A stretch of DNA of 64,000 bases, from the NCBI GenBank assembly GCA_964019155.1, contig OZ025240.1:19193021-19257020 (forward strand), in the 5' to 3' direction. A model generated the notes under the pieces. It made no database searches. It saw only the letters and a program-made list of their open reading frames with translations, and was not told the DNA's origin. Of the stretch, positions 13,121 through 23,921 are shown one piece after another. This stretch comes from Osedax fenrisi (Eukaryota > Annelida > Polychaeta > Sabellida > Siboglinidae). Made by a program: the position numbers and the translations under genes. Each line of letters opens with the position of its first letter. The stretch's first letter is position 1.

Positions 13121-13174
13121 ATATATTTAGACTATAATCGCTTATAAGCGATTATATAGATACGGCGTACGCCG

Positions 13175-14290
13175 TAGGTCTTGTACGCACGACGCACGTT
13201 AAGAGTTATTTTATTTTCCAGATATTACTGCTTCATATTTTATTCTATAGATATGATGCTCATGATACTATTTTATTAAACCATATACAATTTGGTTCAT
13301 TATTGGTGGTGCGACGGAGATTTAAAAAAAAAATTATTAAAAAAAAATAAATATCGAAATGTCGTTATTCCTATGTAACTGTATTATATATGTTTATATA
13401 AAAATGTCCTTAAGGACATTTATTTGAATTCTGTACATTTTATTTGTATTTTATTTTAATGGGTATATATATAATACTGAGTACTTTTTTAAATACTATA
13501 TTATTCTAATAGATAACATTAATATATAGTAAATATTATCTATAGTATCCCTAATTATAATATTAGTTATTAGATAATTAATTTAAACAATAAAATAAAT
13601 TTTATATATGAAAATTTTATAAAAATTAGGCCACTTTGACTATTTATTAAAATTATAAAGAGCTATTTTTTAAAAATATAACATCTTAAGATGAGGTAGA
13701 AAAAAAAAATCTTAAAATTTGTAAAGGTACTAAAAAAATGGTCATTTTTTGATGATTTTTAACAAAATTAAAGAAATACCAGGGTATTTATTATTTTTTC
13801 GGCCAAATTGTAATATATAGTGATTAATTAATTGTTTTTTTATTATATATAATATAAATTTATCAAATATAACGATTATGTATACAATTATGAGATGTCA
13901 ACAACAATTCTGGAAAATCCTATAATTTGATAAAAAATCCTAGAAATAAAATTATTTTTTTTATAAATTTTATATCCTTCAGAGGAACTATACACATTAC
14001 ACATATTCTGAAAATGTTATGATTTTATTTTAATTATAAATGTGAAAAATATACATATTTGTTTTTTTTTTTAATTTTCCTATCTATTCCCATGTTAACT
14101 TTTTTGTAAAGTGAACATGACCTCGCACAGCAAATATTGACCTAAATCAAAAAAAAATTTTGTTTGGGTATTCTCAATACTAAAATTGAATGATGAATCA
14201 TGTGAAACAGCCGAATCCATCATCAACATCATGTCTAAAATACTCTTAACGCACGTGCATTGTACGACGTCGCACGTCGCATGAAGAAAC
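13175..14290. mobile_element. TIR-like element bounded by GCACG..TTAAGAGT repeats
   Basis: Near 13190 the plus strand reads cgcacgttaagagttatttt. Near 14235-14260 the complement reads gcacgtgcgttaagagtat. Both ends carry CpG-rich sequence unlike the AT-rich interior. Just outside the left end are two perfect palindromes, ATAATCGCTTATAAGCGATT plus AT (13132-13153) and CGGCGTACGCCG (13162-13173). No transposase seen. Confidence 0.45.
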
Positions 14291-14766
14291 GCATTTCTAT
14301 AATAGTTTAGTTTATTGTAGAACAGCCTAATATTCCTAGAGTCGTTTACTTGTAAAAGTGAATGTGGCTACTAAACATATTATAACCTTTGATATAGATT
14401 AATTATATTATTTACTATATATAAATGTGGTGTATACTCTTTTATATATCCTGTGGTATAGCCACACTCATATATATATATATAATATATATATTATATA
14501 TATATATATATATATAATATATATATATATATATTTCTTAGAGATCCCTGATCCACTCCAGGCAGTTCTTGTTTTTCTCTTGTTCAATGACTTAATAAAC
14601 GATAAATCAAAACACAAGATCAAACATGTTACTATTTGTAAAGTCCCTCGAAGTTATTTATATATAAATTCATACTATAGTATGTATAATTTTATGACTT
14701 GCTTAGTGGTCATGTGTATCCAATATTTGTATTGTATTCAATATATCTATATATCTAATAGATATA

Positions 14767-16072
14767 CAGTAAAAGCCGCTTGTATCGACAGCCACATGTA
14801 TCGATATATCGGTTCTAACGACAATTTCAAATATATTTGTTGGAATTTCCATCTAATACATGTTACAGAATATCGCGTGTATCGACAATCGGCTGTATCG
14901 ACAAATCGGCTGTATCGACAACATTTTACTATACAATTTAGAATTTTTCATCACGTGTATCGACATTATGAAAATATTACACATTTTTACCATATATACT
15001 ATAGTATCTATCAAAGATTTTGCGAAGCAAAGATATAACACTCCCTATGCATGCAACGTAATTTAGTAATATCCCCAACCGCTGCTAGCAGTAGTATCAA
15101 AATCACTGAAATAGATTTAGGTTCGGCTCTGTTTGCATACAACAATGTTTTCATTGCTCTATTAAATTACATGCAATATAAATTAACTTTTACTTACTAA
15201 ATATATACTTATAGCATTTAAAACATAAATATCATATTTGTTTGTTATATATTAGTAATGAACACTTAGTTTTCATCATATAAATATTAATTTAAAGCAT
15301 ATTATTTAACATTTTAAAAGTGTATAGTTAAATACGAATTTACATTATAAACAACTCATAGTTCCTAAAAGTAACCCGCTATAGGTGGCACCAGGGTATT
15401 TTGTATACAAATTCGAATTACACGATTTCGCGTAAGTGTTATATCTTTCCTTCGGAAAATCTTTGGTATGTATGATATAGAGTTGAGCATATTAATAAAC
15501 TATGGACTATAGTACATATATATATATATGTATATTATCAAATAAGTTATGATGATATGAAGAATTAATCTTTGTATTATTTTAGATTCACTACACTATG
15601 CACATATGTGTATGTGCATATGATCACTCGAATGCTCACTCTTGATAAGTAATATCTTGACCACGTTTCTTTAATTGCAATTAATAATATTTAATAATAC
15701 AATATAAATACAATGGATATATGTGGAGAATATATCCATTGTTTTGATACAAACAAATATTACTAATTATTTTACTTAACCAATAATAAAATAAAATATA
15801 TATTTCAAGAATACTTTTATTTAATTTAATATATTTATTATATAATTATATATAATTTATATTAGTGTAATAATTAATAGTATTAACTTAATATACAATT
15901 AACGATATAATAGAAATTAAGGATAGCATATATTTCATATTTGATAATACAAGTACATATTCTATTAAGTGGGTGTAATTTAAAATTAGCCACGCCTTCA
16001 TCATATGTAACGACAATCGGATGTATCGACATATTTTTGGATCTCCTGGGATGTCGATACAAGCGGATTTTA

Positions 16073-16075
<3 letters not shown>
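14767..16075. mobile_element. Tigger/pogo-like TIR element, TA target
   Basis: The left end CAGTAAAAGCCGCTTGTATC (gaca) and the complement of the right end CAGTAAAATCCGCTTGTATC agree at 23 of 24 positions. TA flanks both sides (14765-14766 and 16076-16077). Subterminal TGTATCGACA repeats occur several times. CAGTA-starting TIRs with TA targets are typical of Tigger/pogo (Tc1-mariner). At 1.3 kb with no transposase frame it is non-autonomous. Confidence 0.78.
15008..15470. mobile_element. 460-bp TIR element nested in the Tigger-like element
   Basis: Left ATCAAAGATTTTGCGAAGCA followed by aagatataacact, inverted at 15435-15468 with about 4 mismatches over 32 bp. A scrap of the same end (tcaaagattttgcgaa) is at about 17592. 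The ends of the Tigger-like host lie outside it, so this one inserted later. Confidence 0.68.

Positions 16076-16142
<67 letters not shown>
16075..16142. repeat. TA then GT microsatellite
   Basis: About 50 bp of TA followed by a (GT)n tract, starting right at the TA target of the Tigger-like element. Confidence 0.9.
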
Positions 16143-16143
<1 letters not shown>

Positions 16144-16326
16144 AGATTTCTATAAATAAATATTATATACATATAGTATTTAATAAGACAAGCATATTTT
16201 ATTTCTAAAAAAAAAGGTATTTTGTGTATTACCTATTTAATGGTATTGATAAAATATGACGATCCGCAACTTCTATATGTAACGATAAATGACGATCGGA
16301 AGGAAATGGAGTATTATGTGTGCACG

Positions 16327-16625
16327 TAGAGGCGTCATAAAAGGGGGGGTGGAGGGGACATGCACCCCCCCCCCCCACTTTTAATATCTAAACATGTTGT
16401 ATTCTTTATAAATATTATATTTCTTCTATTTATAGTCTTTGTAGTATAATTATATCCAACAATGATTTGTATTGTTAAACCCAACACAAGTCAATCATAT
16501 TAGGTCCTAAGCCCTTTATAGATGTATACAAGTAATATTATAGATTTATCTTCTTGGCATAGTATATGGTAATCATTGATGAGTCTGATATATCCCCCAC
16601 TTTTAATCACCCTGTGACACCCCTA
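16327..16625. mobile_element. 299-bp hAT-like MITE
   Basis: Left TAGAGGCGTCATAAAAG and complement of right TAGGGGTGTCACAG form a short TIR. Flanks tgtgcacg (16319-16326) and ggtgcacg (16626-16633) match in 7 of 8 bases, a hAT-size target duplication. G-run and C-run tracts lie near the left end. Confidence 0.7.
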
Positions 16626-16639
16626 GGTGCACGCCATGC

Positions 16640-18090
16640 ACTGCAATCATCATGTATACACATATGCTCTACAATAACATAGGATATATTTCACAATATT
16701 CTACAATATAGTTTAAATGAAATAACTATAGTTTCTATATATAGAATCGTTAGTATAAAAAGTAAAATATCTATTGACTATATTTTATCACAGGCTTAAT
16801 ATTAAATACACATTTGATGAACTTATAGTTACTATTTTATTACCTAGTATACGTCATATTACACATAATAAAGTTTTGTTTTATTTTCATTAAAATATAT
16901 GATATTTTTAAACATTAATACATATATTTATATTAGGTTAGACTTCCATATAAATATTTATATTACTAATAATATGAATTTATTGATTGATAATTTATTT
17001 AAGCAAATATATAATCGAAAGTAGGCATACCTATAAAGTATAAATATGTTCTAACGATAATATACGTTAGTTTTAGTATTTGTAATAATATAACTAAATG
17101 ATATAAATCTAATTGATATAAAGTAAATGCCGCCTTATATTAATATTTGTAAACAAACCTTAACATTACTAGGCAATTGACCTCTCACACCGCATGCACC
17201 AATAATGAAGATTATTATTTTAATGTAATAATAATAATAGGTTAACATAGATAGCATCATTGTTCGCGTATCATGTATTTAATAAGTATGTATTAATATG
17301 TATACATGTGTTTTAAATTATTGTATGTATATATTTGATTTTATAAATATATTTATTAAAATAATAAATTGAAAATTAAAATTAAATTTACTAAAAAAAT
17401 TAAATAAATGAGTAATTTGTAATAATATTCCATCGTTAAACAGTTATTCTTATAACATATGTTATATATATATATAAACTAATTAGGATTTCTTGTATAA
17501 TACTTGTATCTATTTCCTCTTAGATATACTAGTTAATTAGTTACTTCCTTTTACACTTATATTTAAATACTCTAAAATAGAATAGGTATTCAAAGATTTT
17601 GCGAATTAATAAATAAAATAATAATGACAAATAATATTAGTATTACAGCCCATTAAACAACAACATAGGAACCTACAAATATGAACATATTTATATGATT
17701 CTGTATTAATAAGGACTAATTATTTCTATTTATTTGACAACATATTAATATGAACATATATGAACATATACATAATATGTTATCACACACATATAATGAT
17801 AATACAAATATTTATTTGACAAAATATTATTATGAACATATTATGTGTATAATATTATTATATTAATATGTTATCACACAAATATAATTGTCATCAAAAT
17901 ATGTATTTGTAAATATTACCAATTATTTAATTATTTATTATTTTAATACCATTAAGTAAATATATTTAATCTAAATTAATAAAAAAAAATTGAATATTTG
18001 TTGATAAATTATCATATTAATAAATGTTTTAAAAAAAACAATTTATTAACATTTATATAATAATCATAATAAATGCAAAATGCTTGTCAA
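16640..18090. other. AT-rich intergenic DNA
   Basis: No gene found. At 17750-17880, imperfect repeats of tatgaacatattatgt and tatcacacacatataat are visible. Confidence 0.4.
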
Positions 18091-18094
18091 TGGA

Positions 18095-18350
18095 GAAGGT
18101 CCAATAATGTATATGTACCAATAATGTATATGTACTATAAACGGATTGAAAATGTAGAACATTTTAAATACCTCGGAGAAATTATTACGAATTCTGGCAA
18201 CTCATAAAATGAAATTCGTATAATATTAGCTACGGCAGTTTCAGCACTAGTAAAATTGGAAAAGATCTGGCGTAGCGGAGAAATAGAATGCAAACTTACA
18301 TTTAGATTATATAACTCATTAGTACTTTCAACATTGCTTTATGGCTGTGA
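18095..18350 (+). pseudogene. LINE RT C-terminal fragment
   Basis: Plus strand reads ENVEHFKYLGEIITNSGNS, then TAVSALVKLEKIWRSGEIE and LYNSLVLSTLLYGCE. The FKYLG.I and LYGCE motifs mark the region after RT motif C in many invertebrate LINEs. It is cut by the GC-rich hAT end at 18350. Confidence 0.75.
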
Positions 18351-18445
18351 ACAGGCCCGTAGCCACGGGGGGCCTGCGGAGGCAAGGCCCCCCCTGATAT
18401 CGGCTAGGCCCCCCCTGAGATTAGGTAGGCCCCTAAAACTTGTTT
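18350..18445. mobile_element. GC-rich transposon end, AGGCCCGTAGCCACG
   Basis: AGGCCCGTAGCCACGGGGGG followed by repeated AGGCCCCCCCTGA motifs. Such ends are typical of hAT-like non-autonomous elements. I could not find the matching inverted end, so the element is probably truncated. Confidence 0.45.
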
Positions 18446-18769
18446 CATATTAAGTTTTTTTCATATAGTATTTACTAGATATTCAATTATATTTATATTT
18501 TTATTTTATAATTTTATTTATAATATATTTATTTATTAGAATGTATGTATGTTAGTCATATAAATTATAGTGAGGATCCAATTCAGTATTTATAATTTTA
18601 TTTATATTATATTTATTTATTAGAATGTATGTATGTTAGTAAATACATTTTAATAATTTAATTTCATCTGATATCGGAAATGTTTGTCCTAAATATACAA
18701 GTTGTAGAGCAATTTTGGAAATCAAATAAGAATATTATATATATATATATATACAAAATAATGAAAAAG

Positions 18770-19419
18770 TTTTAGTGAGTATTACTGAGACTTGGTTAAC
18801 TACTGATGATTCTGCTCTAGCTTCCCAACTGACTTCTGATTGTTTTTAAGTATTGCTTACTAATAGGTCTACATCACATCGTCGGTTGCTTGGCTCTGTT
18901 ATTCTCATCGGAACTTAAGATTATTTCATCATCCACCCCATGTTTATCTTCACATGGAATTATGATCTGTAATTTTCAGTTTCCTTCATTATTTACCATT
19001 ATAATTATACTTATCTACCTTCCACCTTTATATAGCCTAAGGAATTTCTTAGCTGACCTCTCTTCTATTTTAGAATCTTTCACATTAGTTAACACGTGTT
19101 AACACCGTACGGTTATTCTTGGTGATTTTAATATTCAAATTAATAATGAAAATCATACTTCCTTATCTCTGAATAAACATATATTTGATTATTCTCTGAC
19201 GTAATATGTTTTCTTTACTAATAACACCAATAGTAATAATATTGACTTTTTTCTAAATTAATTTCATATCCCACTTAAAGTTCTCTAATATCTGATCACT
19301 TTATCATATTATTTGATTTGAACTTGCCGGTGACACAAATTAATCGAGCTTCTAGATCGTTTCGGAAAATCGCCCCTATTGATAAACCAGTGTGTGTTAA
19401 CTCTATATTCCATCAACTT
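18770..19419 (+). pseudogene. LINE endonuclease domain, 5' piece
   Basis: Plus strand reads VSITETWLTTDDSALASQL, an IYLPPLYSLRNFLADLSSIL stretch and VILGDFNIQINNEN. ITETWL and GDFNI are endonuclease/exonuclease/phosphatase motifs of LINEs. Several stops and frameshifts. A 2-kb TIR element interrupts it, and the continuation is at 21397. Confidence 0.75.
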
Positions 19420-19793
19420 CCCAAGCAACCAAAATCATAAAATGTACATGTACAGAAACAGTTCTTGTGTACTAGTATTGGTAACAGTTTTTTGGTAAGT
19501 TTCTGTAATAGTTACGATGTACATGAACGCAATCAGGATTGTCGTACTATTGTACGTAACCATAGTACATTGTACTAGTACACATCCGGATTTCCGTACT
19601 ATTGTCTGTAACCATAAACCAATAGTTATATAAATAATAAAACAAATTTATTTATATATAAATATTTATTATAATTAGAATTATTTGTTCGTCCTTTGAA
19701 ATCTCTGTTTCATTTCTTTCAAAATAATTGAAAAGGTGGTGTCTTCACATATACAGTTGAGCTAATTTCTGTAATATTAAATAATAATTAGTT

Positions 19794-19833
<40 letters not shown>

Positions 19834-20073
19834 TATAGGACTACCACTTTCAATGGCCACGTGTACATTAAGAACCACTATTCGAGCCCACCGAATAGAG
19901 ATGGCCATATTCGTGGGCATCTCTATTTCACGGCATAATTACACCATTAAATATATGATTTCATTTTATGAAATTTCACAATCTTATAAATATTGACATA
20001 CTTAACAATATATATATTACATACATTTTATTTTATATAAAATAGTCACTAAAATTACACTTTAAAATATGGC

Positions 20074-20074
<1 letters not shown>

Positions 20075-20129
<55 letters not shown>

Positions 20130-20145
20130 GTATATACCATATATA
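20075..20145. repeat. TA microsatellite
   Basis: Inside the 2-kb TIR element, which has further TA runs at 19797-19832, 20826-20876 and 21055-21086. Confidence 0.85.
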
Positions 20146-20823
20146 TACAATTAAAAGTTGTATAGGTAATAATGTTATGCATAATTTGTATTGTTAACTG
20201 GCATTAAGTTAAAGTTCATCGGTTACTTATACTATGCAATGCATAGTATGCATTCAAGTTCAAAGTAGCAATAAATACATCTAGAACTTTAATAAATAAT
20301 TATTTATCTATAATTTATTAGTACCGCAATTTAAATAGCACTAATATGCGGCACCATAGTGCCACTATCACTGATTACTTTACTTACTGGGTATATATAT
20401 ATAACAAAGTGAAGTTTATTCGTATATAACTTTATTGACGAAGACCTGTATAATAACATAAAAAATAATAATAACACAGTAATAATAATGATGACAATGA
20501 CAATATGTACCAACCAGGTGAGACGCAGAACCGAAAGTGTATCAATCTCACCGAGCCGCATTCCTTTTATAGGAAACAAATCACACGAAATAGACACACG
20601 ATAACAAATATAAAATACAAAACGAATAACAATTTATACAAATAATAAAAATTTAATTACAAAATATAAATCTACACATAGCTATGCAATCAACAGAGCG
20701 TGAAGCCTAAAACAATTTATGCATGCAGATATATCGATATTATGTAATGACCGAATTGAATTTAATTCAATTCGACATAAATGTATATTACATTAATCAA
20801 TATATCTGAAGACATCACTTTAT

Positions 20824-20878
<55 letters not shown>

Positions 20879-20957
20879 TTACATATACAATATGATATAA
20901 ATATAATATAATTTATATATATATATATATAACTTATATTCTATTTATATTACATTT

Positions 20958-20993
<36 letters not shown>

Positions 20994-21051
20994 CTTTATT
21001 TATATTATATTTACTACATAAAACGTATACGTTACTATAGTACGGTGTAAC

Positions 21052-21088
<37 letters not shown>

Positions 21089-21239
21089 ATGTGTGTGTGG
21101 TTACTGATGCACTACAGTAACGTATACATTTTGTAACCTCTCTATTCAAACTACTAAATATGGTTACAGTCGTACTATAGTATCGTATACGTTTTGTAAC
21201 CTATCTATTGAAACCACAGAACCAGAGAGAATTCTTTCT

Positions 21240-21372
21240 AGCTCTATGATTCAAACAAATAAATATGGTTACAGCTGTACTACGGTTTGTAACCATATGG
21301 TTACAGCTGTAATACGAACTGTAACCATATGGTTACAGCCGTAATACGAACTGTAACCATTAATGGTTACAT
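21240..21372. repeat. Tandem GGTTACAGCYGTAATACGAA units
   Basis: Three to four units of about 40 bp near the right end of the TIR element, containing TAACCATATGGTTA palindromes. Likely subterminal transposase-binding sites. Confidence 0.65.
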
Positions 21373-21396
21373 GAAATACACTTTTGGTTGCTTGGG

Positions 21397-21490
21397 TTAA
21401 CAACAGTATATCTTCTCATTTGTCTTCCTATACACTTTTTGATTATTTTAATTTGGCATTATCTCATTCGCTTGATATTCACGAAATATA
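21397..21490 (+). pseudogene. LINE endonuclease, continuation after insertion
   Basis: Reads NNSISSHLSSYTLFDYFNL, ALSHSLDIH. In intact elements of this type the SIFHQLP..FN.tL...LD.HAPL order is continuous, so this piece joins 18770-19419. Confidence 0.55.
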
Positions 21491-21719
21491 CACGAAATAG
21501 TTGCATTAATGCGTCTATTTCGTGTATATTTTATTACCACATTTTCTTGCATAAAAATAGTTGCATTAATGCGTCTAGTTCGTGTATATTTTATTACCAC
21601 ATTTTCTTGCATAAAAATAGTTGCATTAATGTGTCTATTTCGTGTATATTTTATTAAAACATTTTCTTGTATTAAAATATTTGCATTAATTCGTCTATTT
21701 CATGTATATTTTATGAATA

Positions 21720-22785
21720 CCAGTAAACTCGGACCAGGTAAACTCGAACCACTTTTGAGGTAAACTCGGACCACTTTTAAAGTAAACTCGGACCACTTTT
21801 TAAAAACATAAAGTAAACTCGGACCACTTATTAAAACATAAAGAAGATTCGGACCACTTTTAAAATAACTATATTTTGTATATTTCTATAATATAATATG
21901 CTTTAACTTACTTCCACCTTATATAATTATATTATATCTGTTAAATAAATTATAAAAAGAGTCATTTAATATGATATTTTTGTGGAATTATATACTTAAA
22001 TAGGTAAACATTTAATTTGAACTCGCACCACTTTTGAAGTAAACTCGGACCACTTTTGAAGTAAACTCGGACCACTTGTGAAGTAAACTCGGACCACTTA
22101 TTAAAATAACTTATATATTGTATACTTCTATCATAATAAATAGCTTCTATCGTGGTTCTCGTCGGTGATATACATAGATCTAGATATACGATGGTGATAT
22201 ACGACAATTTAAATTATGTTAAGTTATTAAATGTTATTAAAGTCATATATATGATAAAGTTATATATATATATATATATATATATATAATGTCTTTAATA
22301 ATTAAATAAAAATGTAAATATAATTATATACAGTGAAATTATATTTTTAACTTATAAGTTAAAGCATATTATATGTTAGAAATATACAATTTTTAGTTTA
22401 TACGGTTGGTCCGAATCTTCTTTATGTTTTTAATAAGTGGTCCGAGTTTACTTCACAAGTGGTCCGAGTTTACTTCACAAGTGGTCCGAGTTTACTTCAA
22501 AAGTAGTGCGAGTTCAAATTAAATGTTTACCTATTTAAATATATAATTCCACAAAAATATCATATGAAATGACTCTTTTTATAATTTATTTAACAGATAT
22601 AATATAATTATATATGGTGGAAGTAAGTTAAAGCATATTATATTATAGAAATATACAAAATATAGTTATTTTAATAAGTGGTCCGAGTTTACTTTATGTT
22701 TTTAAAAAGTGGTCCGAGTTTACTTTAAAAGTGGTCCGAGTTTACCTCAAAAGTGGTCCGAGTTTACCTGGTCCGAGTTTACTGG
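21720..22785. mobile_element. 1,066-bp foldback element, TA target
   Basis: Long inverted arms of about 450 bp each start CCAGTAAACTCGGACCAGG and end in the complement. TA flanks at 21718-21719 and 22786-22787. The arms carry many direct copies of GTAAACTCGGACCACTT. Outer arms are near-identical (for example 21860-21960 against 22565-22665), and the core is TA-rich. CAGTA-type end and TA target fit Tc1-mariner, with no transposase. Confidence 0.85.
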
Positions 22786-22925
22786 TACTCTATTTTATTA
22801 CCCTATTTTAATTGCCTAAAAATAGTTGCATTAATGCATCTATTTCGTGTAAATTTTATTACCACATTTTCTTGCATGAAAATAGTTGCATTTATGCGTC
22901 TATTTCGTGTATATTTTATTACCAC

Positions 22926-22975
22926 ATATTTGCAAGACCTCCTATAACCGAGGTTATAGGAGGTCTTGATATTTG
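22926..22975. mobile_element. 36-bp perfect palindrome with 7-bp direct repeats
   Basis: 22933-22968 is CAAGACCTCCTATAACC, GA, then the exact complement. ATATTTG flanks both sides (22926-22932 and 22969-22975). The arm matches the ends of the element at 27508-28133, so this is two TIRs with nothing between. Confidence 0.72.
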
Positions 22976-22979
22976 TGAG

Positions 22980-23360
22980 TACAAATAGTTGCATTAATGC
23001 GTCGGAAAAGCTAAAGTTTCTGATTTCATTGTCACCATAATATATAGTTAATGTGTGGTTTTGAAGTGTATCTTGCATTTTTTGTTCCAGACAAATATCG
23101 AATAATAAAGGTGATAGTAGAAAACACTTTCTTACTTCAACTGTAGTGTGGGAAAAGTATTCTGTATTGTGGTTGATTAGTATCGTACTATTTGAGTTAA
23201 CATATAATGATTCAATTACATTTATAATTTCTTGTGATATGCTGAAATTCACCATGCAGCTCCATAATCCTTTATGCAATAATATATCGACAGATTCTTT
23301 GAAATGAATGTAGTTGTGGTAGACATCTTTCTTAATATTCTTCAATATTGAAAAGTACTT
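22980..23360 (-). pseudogene. LINE reverse transcriptase piece
   Basis: Minus strand: GLWSCMVNFSISQEIINVIE, SLYVNSNSTILINHNTEYF, VEVRKCFLLSPLLFDICLEQ and MQDTLQNH. This corresponds to RT motif B (GVRQGCLLSPLLF) with Q-to-K and G-to-C changes. It belongs with the endonuclease piece at 26375-27035, separated by the hAT insertion. Confidence 0.78.
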
Positions 23361-23921
23361 TTCTGTTATTATAATATATATATATACTGATATTAAGGAT
23401 CTGTTAAATAATACTTCTTTATTTTCTAAATCATACTTGTCTTTCAGATAGTATTTGTTTAGATTGAGGTGTTAGTCTATTACTATTAATATAACTGTTT
23501 TTTTTTTCTCGGATGAGGTATCGGGTTGAATTTACGGTAATGTGATCATTTTTTAGAATCGCCTTTTTTCCGAATAGAAATTATTAATGATTTATTCCGT
23601 TGGTTTAGCCATATCTTTGTTTTCAATATGTTTTGGCATATTGCTGTAGGATATATATTTTAGCTCTGTCGGTTCCTCCATATTTTAACAGTTCATTTGG
23701 AATGTTGTCATTACCAGGTAATTTACCATCTTTCAGTATAGTATACTGAGTATACCTATTGTATTTTCAACCTAACAGTCGAGTATTGGCAGTGGATTGG
23801 TAATATAAGTATTTCGGTTAATCAATGTATTCCTATTTTGTGCAATGGGATCAGTATAGTGCCCAATACAGTATTCTGCCCATGTTTTTTATCAGAAATA
23901 AGTTTATGGATATGGTATTCT

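Larger units (their letters stand above)
19420..21396. mobile_element. 2-kb TIR element, CCCAAGCAACCAAAA termini
   Basis: The ends CCCAAGCAACCAAAA (19420) and TTTTGGTTGCTTGGG (ending 21396) are a perfect 15-bp TIR. The flanks read continuously as one LINE frame, which proves insertion. Both sub-ends are full of GGTTACAG / CTGTAACC inverted motifs. The middle is TA-rich. No transposase seen. Superfamily unknown, since the TIR does not look like Tc1 or hAT. Confidence 0.72.
21490..23005. repeat. 60-bp tandem array, split by a foldback element
   Basis: Units begin aaaatagttgcattaatgcg and run tctatttcgtgtatattttattaccacattttcttgcat. Four copies lie before 21718, and two full and one partial copy after 22787. 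The 1,066-bp foldback and the 36-bp palindrome both inserted in the array. Confidence 0.8.

Noticed and set aside
14427..15066. Plus-strand frames of 203 and 68 codons
   Set aside because: TA microsatellite translated as Ile-Tyr runs and Tigger-like subterminal repeats (CIDS, CIDN).
15711..15741. 12-bp-arm hairpin CAATGGATATAT as another mini-insertion
   Set aside because: No flanking direct repeat, and the loop is 7 nt; not the same layout.
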